DNA of 64,000 nucleotides from Siderastrea radians (taxonomy: Eukaryota > Cnidaria > Anthozoa > Scleractinia > Rhizangiidae): the NCBI GenBank assembly GCA_964017195.1, contig OZ024897.1, forward strand, positions 9,944,451-10,008,450, given 5' to 3'. Position 1 is the stretch's first letter. The number at the start of each line of letters is the position of its first letter. The notes below the pieces were generated by a model. It had not been told where the DNA came from, did no database searches, and worked only from the letters and a program-made list of their open reading frames with translations. The position numbers and the translations under genes were made by a program. Positions 11,868 to 19,494 of this stretch are shown here, one piece after another.

Positions 11868-12928
11868 AGTAGTACATTCGGCCCGTTTGGGCGGTAATGC
11901 TGGCTCCTGATTGGTCGAGAGCAAATCAATGACGTCATAGTATTTCCGGTGTGGGAAACCGCTGACCAGTGGATAAAAAGGATCGTGGGCTCATGGGAAC
12001 CGGAAGTCACGTGATTTGAGAGGGGAAACCGCTGCCCAGTGGAAAAAATGGATGGTGGGCTCAAGGTGGGTAAAAACCGCTGCCCAGTGGAAAAAAATGG
12101 ATGGTGGGCTCAAGGTGGGTGAAAACCGCTGACCAGTGGAAAAAATCGATCGTGGGCTCAAGGTGGGTGAAAACCGCGGAGAAAACGCGGGCTCAAAAGT
12201 CCAAAGTCCAAGTGGGTGAAGAGGGGGTAGTCCTTTTGAAAAACAACACGAATAAAAAAAAAAATAAATTTTTATTAATTTGTTTTTACAAAGAACGTTT
12301 TCCTGAGTGTTCCTTAATGTTCATCCCCAAGTATCTCTCACTGGTAACCATATGGGTATGTCTTGAAGGTGCGGGGATCCAGGACTCGTTTGTCATATAC
12401 CAACTTGTAACTCTTGTACTGGGGGAAAGTGAAGAGTTCATAGGTGTTAGGATTCCGGACGATTTGATTGGTGTTAATAATCTGGACTTCTCGTGGCTTG
12501 AGGAGGGGGTTCTGGATTTCGTCGAGGACATTCTGTCGCATGACATCATAGTTGAGTTGTGCATGACCTTCGCTGTTGAGTCGGAAGCCTCTGACCTTGC
12601 ATTCGACCTTTCCTTTATTCGTAGCATAGCCATAATTCTTGGGTCCTCCGCTGACGAATTCTTCGATGTATTCTTGTTCCTTTAATTCGGAGGTGAAGTC
12701 CCCTAGATAGGAACCCAAGACAGGTCGGAATTGAGTGGGTGTTTCCTCCAGGTAGATAATGGAATCCGTGTCGAAGTACAACACTCTTTCCCCTAAGGCT
12801 TCCAGGGTGGCATAGAGTTTGAGCCGGGCATGGCAGGTGGTGAAGCAGGCCACAAAAATGTTGAGGTTGGGTGAAACGCGGATGTCCTCTTTTTGGTTTT
12901 GGTAGTGCACCTCCACCATGTCGTCATT
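11868..12928. repeat. Left TIR of element 1
   Basis: Inverted copy of 32,347-33,406. The two arms are near-identical: the outer ~350 bp differ by a few substitutions and small indels and the inner ~600 bp, which is polB coding sequence, appears identical. Similarity fades within 20 bp after 12,928. The outermost bases are AGTAGTACATTC. Confidence 0.93.
11953..12210. repeat. Subterminal tandem repeats in the left TIR
   Basis: About five degenerate copies of a ~50-bp unit containing AACCGCTG(A/C)CCAGTGG, then an A-rich spacer, then GATGGTGGGCTCA. The copies start near 11,958, 12,025, 12,076 and 12,125, with a shortened one near 12,172. The mirrored array lies at about 33,060-33,325. Inference: binding sites for the integrase, polymerase or a terminal-repeat protein. 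Confidence 0.85.
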
Positions 12929-12952
12929 AATGACAGAGACGTCAACGGACAT
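12338..12952 (-). pseudogene. PolB C-terminal fragment duplicated in left TIR
   Basis: Open frame of 204 residues identical in reading to the last ~200 residues of the element's DNA polymerase B (28,765-32,937). It includes motif C with DTDS. It exists because the TIR covers the 3' end of polB. The frame begins with an ATG just inside the end of the repeat, but it lacks the exonuclease domain and motifs A and B, so it cannot be a polymerase. Whether it is transcribed is unknown. Confidence 0.85.
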
Positions 12953-13106
12953 GACGTGGTTGTTTTTTATAGAGAAAGCGAATCATTAATTAAATCCTGG
13001 AGCACGTGGGACCTAGCCCGGTTTGCTCCAGAACAGGCTAACTACTTAGATTGGTTTTTGAAAGGGGTTGCTTGATATTCTTGCTTGCTTGCTTGCTTGC
13101 TGCCAG

Positions 13107-13445
13107 TTGTCATATCGTTTGACTCACCGCGTTACAGTCAGCACATCCTTGGACTGTGGAAAAAAGAAATACGGAGAGAGTAAACAATAAAGGAATAAAA
13201 TAGTCTTTCGGGTAGAAAAGGATTTTTTCACAACAACGCTCGCAAAAACAAAACTAGTAAACGAGTATTATAAGACACAGTGTTTTTTTAATCGAAAAGT
13301 TCGTCGTTGTGGGAAAAACAGGCTAAACACTTCAATATTTTTAGCCGGCAGCAAAACACAACACTTACCGCGTGTGAAGCTTTCGCTGTTTTCAAAACAT
13401 CCATTCGGCGGCTTTTACAGATAAAAATCTCCCACTTTTTTTCGC
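13107..13445. repeat. Direct repeat, left copy
   Basis: About 330 bp shared with 14,380-14,717, from a TCACCGCGTTACAGTCAGCA block through CTTTCGGGTAGAAAAGGA to GCGGCTTTTACAGAT and CTCCCACTTTTTT. Inner parts are rearranged between copies. Confidence 0.75.
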
Positions 13446-14379
13446 CGAAATCTTAGCTGTCATCGTTTTGTTTGTAAAGCCGAGGGCTGCTGGGGTAAAG
13501 CGATGAATAAATCTGTGAAAAAACTGTCGTAAATCTCCCTGACCTTCCTCCATCTTGAAATAAAGAAAGTTCGGGGGTAATTTTGCTGCTTATATAGCTA
13601 AACAGTATGACCTTATTTGGTTAGGATTGGCTGTGATTGGTCAGTCCCAGTCAGGCCATTGTCAAGGTCCAAGGCCATGGTCAAAGTATCAGCCGATCAG
13701 AAGCAGAGTTTCACAACAACGCGGGGAATGGGAAAAAAAATTGCAAGCTAAACAGAACCGCTTCGGTTTTCAATTTTTTTCGAGGCGACAAAAAATTGTT
13801 TCATTTCAAAAAACAAAACTAGTAAACGAGCATTATAAGACACACTGTTTTTTAATCGAAAAGTTCGTCGTTGTGGGAAAAAACAGGCTAAACACTTAAA
13901 CAAATATTTTTAGCCGGTGTGTGCAACACTGTGCAATAATCTGTAAACAAAACCAAAAGAGAATTTCTAGTAGTTTCGAAGCGAACACGCGTCTCCAATT
14001 ACAAAATACAAAGCGACAAATAAAATAACAGCAATCAAAACAAATGAAAAATGCCGATAAACGATTAAATGAATTTGCCTAGCGAACTTAAAGTGAAAGC
14101 ACAAATAGATAAACTAGATTTGCTTGAATCACGAAACAGAATTATAACTCTAAGTTTATACTAAAATGATACGCTTAATAACAGTAAACAAGATTAATTC
14201 TGGAGAATTTATAGGCGGCCGATGGTAACCGGTAGATATATAGTTCCGCTTTTAGGCTTGGCTAAATCTATATATTTTTTTTAGCTGGCAGTCAGAAAAA
14301 AATGATGCTTAATTTGTGTGGAGGTTTGCTTGTTGTTGTTGTTTTCAACAAGCCGCTCGCTTTCTTCTCGGCGAAAATG

Positions 14380-14566
14380 CGAGTTGTCATCTCGTATGTC
14401 TCACCGCGTTACAGTCAGCACATCGTTGGACTGTGGAAAAAAGAAATACAGAGAGTGAGTAAAAATAAATCAAATAGTCTTTCGGGTAGAAAAGGATTTT
14501 TTCACAACAACGTGGGGAATGGGAAAAAAAATTGCAAGCTAAACAGAACCGCGTCGGTTTTCCAAC

Positions 14567-14598
<32 letters not shown>

Positions 14599-14717
14599 GA
14601 GGTGACAAAAAAATATTTTTAGCCGGCAGCAAAACACAACACTTACCTCGTGTTAAGCTTTCGCTGTTTTCAAAACATCCATTCGGCGGCTTTTACAGAT
14701 GAAAATCTCCCACTTTT
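14380..14717. repeat. Direct repeat, right copy
   Basis: Partner of 13,107-13,445. It contains the long T run and the module TTGCAAGCTAAACAGAACCGC, which is also present at about 13,741. It stops within a few bases of the viral gene remnant at 14,722. Confidence 0.75.
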
Positions 14718-14721
14718 TTCG

Positions 14722-14891
14722 CTGGACGGGTACTTGGCGGACTGCTTACCACGCATTCAGAAGGAGGACGAGTGGGACACGGTGGCGTATTTTTTTTTAA
14801 AGAAATGATGAAACAGAGGGCCGAGTACCAACGAATGGAACAGATGGAGAAGGAGGCCATGGAGGCTGTGCGCCGGTGTTTGGGATCTTGA
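14722..14891 (+). pseudogene. Truncated, frameshifted viral gene remnant
   Basis: GC-rich, coding-like tail of a gene. The first part reads LDGYLADCLPRIQKEDEW and onward and is open to a T9 run at 14,790-14,798. After it the reading continues in another frame, with a Met/Glu/Arg-rich helix ending in a TGA at 14,889-14,891. Its N-terminal part is missing where the AT-rich insertion begins. Family unrecognised. A short ATG-initiated frame of 28 codons at 14,805 is all that remains open to the stop. Confidence 0.5.
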
Positions 14892-15125
14892 ACATTTTTT
14901 ATTCATGTTGGGTTTTTTTTATTGTGAGTCAAGAACCATAACATTTTGTAAGTGAAGTTTTTTATTTTTTAATTAAAAAAAGAGTGGATGTTTTTTACAA
15001 ATGGTTGTTGGTGTTGTTGCCACGCGGGCGTTGCTATGTACAATTGGAAAAAAAAAACTACAATTGGAAAAATAAAAACTAAAAAAGGGCCTATGTACAA
15101 ATTCCAAAAGTAAAAACTAAAACCA

Positions 15126-15848
15126 TTACAAATGAAAGTCTTCCAGTTCCATACGTAATTGATCAATGTTCTCGGGGAGACAGAAGGTGCGGTTGAACAA
15201 GGCTTGAATTTCGGCTCGGGTTTTGTCGTCCACCTCCCGGGATCCTACCACGGCACTGCTTTGATGAAGGGTGGGTTTTTTGGGGCCCCAAGGAACAAAT
15301 TGACTGCCAGTGACCAGGGTGGCAGCATTCTCGTTGACTTGGTAGTAATGGTCCGAACGGTACCACGTTTGACTGGGAATGTCAAACAGGTAGACGGGTT
15401 TGCCTAAATCCATGGCCAATTGCACAGTCCAACCGGTGCCTCCTTTCACGCGTTTATGATCCGGTTCCAAGATGCCAAAGGCATAGATGGTATGGGCTTT
15501 CTTGGCCAATAAATAATTGCGCTGCAGCAATTGCAGGGTGTAAAAATGACTGGGCATTTTTTTGCCTAGTTTCTCCGCTGCCTGGTGAAGATGAGGGTTG
15601 GCCAACATCAGCACTTCCACCGTAGAAGGGGTGATGAACGTGGCTCGAGGATGGTTCGGGGGGACCAGGACTTCGAGTTGCATCCCAAAGTGTTTGGCTT
15701 GTTCTTCGACGAGGGCATCCGTACCTTTGGCTCCCCCGGTGTAGACCACATGTCCATGACCCACTTGCAGTTGCAAGGCATCCACATCGTGTTCTCCGAT
15801 CATGATGTCTGGGGGCATGGCTTGGGAGAATGACGATGTAGGGAGCAA
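15126..15848 (-). CDS. SLOG-fold (DprA/YspA-like) nucleotide-binding protein
   Basis: The protein has 240 residues and is transcribed leftward. Residues 33-50 have a strand followed by GGAKGTD, the SLOG/DprA-type phosphate-binding turn. Residues 111-156 have N-x-L-L..A..IYAFG, then KGGTGWT and a strand, the second glycine-rich signature of the fold. A VVGSRE motif, which normally opens SLOG domains, sits at residues 200-205, after the others, suggesting circular permutation or a domain closing on itself. SLOG proteins bind nucleotide-derived ligands; in bacterial conflict systems they act as sensors next to 2TM SLATT effectors, and this element also encodes a SLATT-like protein (25,123-25,788). 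It is divergent from 16,028 across a repeated promoter. Fold assignment is by motif; function is inferred. Confidence 0.65.
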   Translation of the reverse strand: MLPTSSFSQAMPPDIMIGEHDVDALQLQVGHGHVVYTGGAKGTDALVEEQAKHFGMQLEVLVPPNHPRATFITPSTVEVLMLANPHLHQAAEKLGKKMPSHFYTLQLLQRNYLLAKKAHTIYAFGILEPDHKRVKGGTGWTVQLAMDLGKPVYLFDIPSQTWYRSDHYYQVNENAATLVTGSQFVPWGPKKPTLHQSSAVVGSREVDDKTRAEIQALFNRTFCLPENIDQLRMELEDFHL

Positions 15849-16027
15849 GGGACCCTCTTAAATAGGAACACCTGACCAATGGGAAGACAAGAGGTCCTTA
15901 TAAGGTCATAACAAGCTGACCAATGGGACGCGGAGACGTCCTTATAAGGTTATAACAAGCTGACCAATGAGAGCGTAGGGGTATGGGTATAAAAAGGCAG
16001 GGGCGGGTGAAAAAAATCGTGAGCACG
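15849..16027. promoter_or_regulatory. Bidirectional promoter with three CCAAT/TATA repeats
   Basis: Three tandem ~43-bp units start with TGACCAATG. The first two end in CCTTATAAGGT-ATAACAAGC. The last leads into TATAAAAAGG at 15,988-15,997, some 30 bp before the ATG at 16,028. A TATTTAA-like box on the minus strand lies at about 15,857-15,863, just before the leftward SLOG gene. CCAAT and TATA elements indicate host RNA polymerase II promoters. Confidence 0.7.
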
Positions 16028-16915
16028 ATGTCAGACGATCGGAAGAGAAAGACAACCCATCCCCCAGAGGGGAAGAAGAAGAAGAAGACGATTCAAACGA
16101 TGACACCCGTGGACTGTGATCCGGTGGTAGGGGAGGTGGTGGAAGATACCCGAGCGGCGGTGGAAGATATGATGAAAGAATTGAATGACATGGCGGAGCA
16201 ATCTACCCCCCAATTCACTCTGATGACCGTGTTTGACAATGAGGTGGGCCATTATCCAATCAAAGACAACAAGGAAAAGGTGGACACTATGGTATGCCCT
16301 TGTCATGACGTGCGTTTGGAGGCCCGAGAATCTCAAAAGGGGTGGAAGTATGTGAAATGTCCCATGCAACCCTGTTTGCTGTTTTGTGGCCAAGATCAAG
16401 CTCTGGAGTATATGAAAGCCGTGTATAGTCAACCTCATACAGAAGTGTTGGACATGTGGACTTGTTTGCAGTGCTTTTGCCGTGAACCCGCCACGCTGCA
16501 ACAGAGCCATTCGACCCAGAACCCCGATCGTTTGTTTCTGAATTGTTCCAAGAAAACGTGTGGCTTCTTCCGATGGGCCGATCAACCCTTGGGTCCCAAG
16601 TACTGGAGTTGGTTTCATGACAACCCGCCCAAGAAAGCCGATCAACAAGCGGAATCTCCTTTGTCTACCCGGGATGCGCAAGGATATCCCAAGCGGGGCT
16701 ATGACATCCCAGGCCCACCTCCTCGTGCCCCCAGGAAAGAGGATCGCCCCCTGACAGATTATGAGAAACAATTGTTGCGAGAAATTCAAGAGCTCAAGAA
16801 CCGTCAAGAAATGATGGTGGCCCCAGCGCCACCACCCCCCAAGTACAGTGACAGTGTAGAGAACTGGCAGAAAGATCTCGAGACCGTTGCCTGTGGCCGC
16901 CTAGGTCTCTTTTAA
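16028..16915 (+). CDS. GRF-type zinc-finger protein
   Basis: 295 residues from the ATG at 16,028. An in-frame ATG at 15,983 is rejected because it lies upstream of the TATA box. The N-terminus is basic (EGKKKKK, a likely nuclear signal). Two zinc-binding modules follow. The first is at residues 90-120 (CPCHD...KCPMQPCLLFC). The second is at 146-182 (CLQCFC...LNCSKKTCGFFRWAD); its C-x2-C...C...C-x-FF-W pattern is that of GRF zinc fingers, which bind nucleic acid. A Pro-rich tail follows with a charged helix. Nuclear DNA- or RNA-binding is likely. It is the first gene of the rightward block, consistent with an early or replication role (inference). Confidence 0.6.
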   Translation: MSDDRKRKTTHPPEGKKKKKTIQTMTPVDCDPVVGEVVEDTRAAVEDMMKELNDMAEQSTPQFTLMTVFDNEVGHYPIKDNKEKVDTMVCPCHDVRLEARESQKGWKYVKCPMQPCLLFCGQDQALEYMKAVYSQPHTEVLDMWTCLQCFCREPATLQQSHSTQNPDRLFLNCSKKTCGFFRWADQPLGPKYWSWFHDNPPKKADQQAESPLSTRDAQGYPKRGYDIPGPPPRAPRKEDRPLTDYEKQLLREIQELKNRQEMMVAPAPPPPKYSDSVENWQKDLETVACGRLGLF

Positions 16916-16959
16916 TGGTTTAAAAAAAGGAGTAGGAATAAAATTTTTTTATTTAGTCC

Positions 16960-17328
16960 ATGGAGTCTGCTGTGTGGATGTCTTACGCGTGGGAGGGTCT
17001 GTTGTCCCTGGTGGATTGGCAATGCCATCAAACCCTGTGCCAAGTGTTATATGATCACCAACCCGGGGCCAAGATCCCGATTCCTCCCTGTCCCGAGGAC
17101 ACGCACCCTCTCCACATCTTTGAAGAAACCCACGTGGATCGTAACCTGTATCGATGGGTGGTGTTTGTCTTATGGTTAAAAGCGCATCCGGACGCGTGGC
17201 GATGGTATCGAATCATTCAAAAGGCGCATCCCCACACCATCCCTTCCATACCGACCTTATGGGATGAATGCCAGAACGTATGGCCCCTCGAAAGAAAACT
17301 CAACGCTGGTCAACAACAACCAAGTTGA
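16960..17328 (+). CDS. Hypothetical Trp/His-rich protein
   Basis: 122 residues, rich in Trp, His and Pro, with no motif I recognise. The start ATG is preceded by AATAAAATTTTTTTATTTAG, which may serve as polyA signal of the previous gene and AT-rich promoter. Its 3' end overlaps the start of the integrase frame by up to about 60 bp. It is predicted soluble and has no signal peptide. It could act with the integrase, given the overlap, but this is only context. Confidence 0.55.
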   Translation: MESAVWMSYAWEGLLSLVDWQCHQTLCQVLYDHQPGAKIPIPPCPEDTHPLHIFEETHVDRNLYRWVVFVLWLKAHPDAWRWYRIIQKAHPHTIPSIPTLWDECQNVWPLERKLNAGQQQPS

Positions 17329-18437
17329 AGAGAACCAAACGCCCTATCTCGTCCACGAAGAAAAGCAAGGTCTCGCAACAATGGTTAAGCCGTTACCACG
17401 ATCCTAGCGCTCCGGGGAGTTTAGGTGGGGTGCAACGGTTTGCCAAAGCCCAGGGTCTCCCGTTGAAAAAAGCCCAACGACTCTTGGAACAGGATGTGGG
17501 CTACACCTTGCATAAACCACGACGTCGTCGTTTTGCTACCTTACCCGTGGTCGTAGGGGGGTTAGACGATCAATGGGCGGCGGATTTAGTGGAAGTGCAA
17601 CGGTTGGCCAAACATAATCGGGGTATACGCTACTTATTGACCGTCGTGGATGTCTTGTCCAAGTACGCGTGGGTCCAACCCTTGAAAGACAAAACGGGGG
17701 TGTCCCTCGTGAAAGCCTTTGAGAAGATTGTGAGACAAGGAGGACGCCACCCCAACCGATTGCAAACGGATCGAGGGAAAGAATTTTACAATCGGACCTT
17801 TCAACGATGGGTGGAGGAGCAAGACATTCACCATTTTTCCACCGAAGGGGATGCCAAAGCCAGTGTGGTGGAACGATTTAATCGGACCTTGAAAGAACGA
17901 TTGTACCGTTATTTGACCACGGCCAACACCTTACGCTTTGACAATGTCTTACCCCAGTTGGTGCAAGGGTATAATGCCACCCGTCATCGAAGTATTGGTA
18001 TGCCCCCCGAAGACGTGACATGGGACAACGAAGAAGCCGTGTGGAAACGATTGTACAGCAAGCGATTGAAAGGCCGGAAAAAACCCCAATTCAAAGTAGG
18101 GGATCGGGTGCGTCTGAACACGATTCATCGGACCTTTGAAAAAGGGTATCTCCCCGGTTGGACCGAAGAAGTGTTTGTGGTGCATCGGGTGATCCCGGGC
18201 CCCGTGCCCACCTATAAGATTCAGGAATGGGATGAGACCCCCATCCAAGGCACGTTTTATGAAGAGGATTTACAAAAAGTCCAGGTGTCCGACGTGTTTC
18301 GCATCGAAAAGGTACTTAAGCGTCAAAAAGATCGTTGGTTGGTCAAGTGGAAAGGGTGGCCCGATAAGTACAATAGTTGGATTGCTCGTGGTGACGTGAC
18401 ATCCCTCCGACCGCGCAAACGACGCCGACGCCGCTAA
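17268..18437 (+). CDS. Retroviral-type integrase with chromodomain
   Basis: 389 residues (385 if the in-frame ATG at 17,280, MAPRKK, is used). A basic N-terminal region is followed by an rve catalytic core. The D,D,E triad appears as D106 in WAADLVEV, D168 in TDRGKEF and E202 in VVERFNR; the last spacing is about 34, near the D-x35-E norm. A chromodomain lies near residues 345-380 (WLVKWKGWPDKYNSW), then an Arg-rich tail. It makes the staggered cuts that give the 6-bp target duplication and joins element ends to nuclear DNA. The chromodomain probably guides it to methylated histones. It appears intact. The next gene starts six bases after the stop. Confidence 0.95.
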   Translation: MPERMAPRKKTQRWSTTTKLKRTKRPISSTKKSKVSQQWLSRYHDPSAPGSLGGVQRFAKAQGLPLKKAQRLLEQDVGYTLHKPRRRRFATLPVVVGGLDDQWAADLVEVQRLAKHNRGIRYLLTVVDVLSKYAWVQPLKDKTGVSLVKAFEKIVRQGGRHPNRLQTDRGKEFYNRTFQRWVEEQDIHHFSTEGDAKASVVERFNRTLKERLYRYLTTANTLRFDNVLPQLVQGYNATRHRSIGMPPEDVTWDNEEAVWKRLYSKRLKGRKKPQFKVGDRVRLNTIHRTFEKGYLPGWTEEVFVVHRVIPGPVPTYKIQEWDETPIQGTFYEEDLQKVQVSDVFRIEKVLKRQKDRWLVKWKGWPDKYNSWIARGDVTSLRPRKRRRRR

Positions 18438-18442
18438 AAACA

Positions 18443-19483
18443 ATGACGTTCGTCCCCAATTCGTCGTTTTACGTGACGTTGATGAGTCATGCGAGTACCA
18501 AGGAGTTTCCGGGCAACAAAGCCCATCAGTTCCGAAACCGGTTGCCGAAACCCATTCGATTTATGGGACGCGGATGGATGGTGGGTATGGCGAGTTTATC
18601 CTTACCCACCATTCCGGTGGTGGCGGAAGAAGGAGGCGTGGGCGAATCCCACCCTCTGTTGTATGTACGATGGCACGAACGCGTGCACGACAAAGACGAT
18701 CAAGGCAACGATGTCTGGTGGCATCAACGTCGCGAACTCTTTACCTACGGCCGGGATATGAAAGAGGAATTGGCCTCGTCGACGGGATCGCACTTGTTTC
18801 ATCAATTGATTTACCGTTACGAGCAAAGCCGTGCCAAACAAACCCAACCCCTCAACAAATGGGCCGAGAACAATGGCGTCAAATTGTATCCGACCTTTGA
18901 ATGGACCTCCGACGGGGATTTGGTGTTGAATACCGTCAATGTGGATTACACACGACAAGTGGCCCGCGTGGAATGGGGTAGAACCTTGGCCTTGAGAATG
19001 GGATGGATTGAACAAGTGTCGCCGGGGGTGTATCGATTGGGACCCAATATCCTACAAGAATTTCATTCGGACACGATTCCTACCCCGTCGGATGTCGTGG
19101 ATGGCAGCAATAAACCCGCCTTTTGGAAAGTGGATGGGGATTATATGAACTTGAGTATGACCTGTAATTGGCGGTTTGTGAATTTGAACGCGACCTTTCG
19201 GCCCTCGTTGGAATTTCCCTCGGTGCGTCCTTTACACGTGTATTGTGATGTAGGGACCAGTAGTATGGTAGGGGGTCGCATCACGGATCTCTTACGAGAA
19301 ATCAAGTACCAGCCCAAAGAAACCACGCACTTTGAACCGCGTCATATTCAATATGTCCCGGTACGCAACGAAGTGGTGGAAATCGTGGAAACGCAAATGG
19401 CCGAAACCAATGGGGATCTCGCCCAATTTGGTGAAGGGCATACCCTCCTGACCCTCCACTTTAAAAGGGAGGTGGTGGTGTGA
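18443..19483 (+). CDS. Penton-like minor capsid protein, paralogue 1
   Basis: 346 residues. It shares with the next gene an N-terminal pattern (SSFYVTLMSHASTKEFPGN..HQFRNRLPKPI) and a C-terminal half typical of Polinton/adintovirus penton proteins: LHVYCDV, a DLLREI motif, YVPVRNEVVE and a closing LHFKRE strand. Predicted mostly beta, a single jelly-roll that closes capsid vertices. The upstream half is longer than in element 2's penton (253 residues), so extra domains or surface loops are likely. It ends 11 bases before the ATG of its paralogue. Which of the two forms the true penton is not known. Confidence 0.65.
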   Translation: MTFVPNSSFYVTLMSHASTKEFPGNKAHQFRNRLPKPIRFMGRGWMVGMASLSLPTIPVVAEEGGVGESHPLLYVRWHERVHDKDDQGNDVWWHQRRELFTYGRDMKEELASSTGSHLFHQLIYRYEQSRAKQTQPLNKWAENNGVKLYPTFEWTSDGDLVLNTVNVDYTRQVARVEWGRTLALRMGWIEQVSPGVYRLGPNILQEFHSDTIPTPSDVVDGSNKPAFWKVDGDYMNLSMTCNWRFVNLNATFRPSLEFPSVRPLHVYCDVGTSSMVGGRITDLLREIKYQPKETTHFEPRHIQYVPVRNEVVEIVETQMAETNGDLAQFGEGHTLLTLHFKREVVV

Positions 19484-19494
19484 AGCAGACAAAG

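Larger units (their letters stand above)
12953..14721. other. AT-rich non-coding insertion in element 1
   Basis: No credible gene in a compact element that otherwise has almost no gaps. It is AT-rich and built from repeated modules: about 13,107-13,445 and 14,380-14,717 are direct repeats, and 13,711-13,910 carries further shared modules (for example AACAAAACTAGTAAACGAG). It also holds a TTGC microsatellite (about 13,080-13,102) and a long T run (about 14,569-14,599). It ends at the broken gene at 14,722. I infer a later insertion or host-derived filler; target duplications were not identified. Confidence 0.6.

Noticed and set aside
12286..12633. Antisense frames over the polB 3' end (12,101-12,685; 12,286-12,633; 32,590-32,989)
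   Set aside because: They are mirror images of polB coding sequence in the two TIR arms and have no independent domain.
12953..14721. LTR retrotransposon (direct repeats of ~330 bp)
   Set aside because: No gag or pol frames, no primer-binding site or TG...CA ends seen, and inner modules are shuffled between the copies.
17268..18437. Integrases as evidence of LTR retrotransposons or retroviruses
   Set aside because: They are flanked by polB, protease, ATPase and capsid genes within TIRs and 6-bp duplications, the Polinton arrangement; no reverse transcriptase exists in the window.
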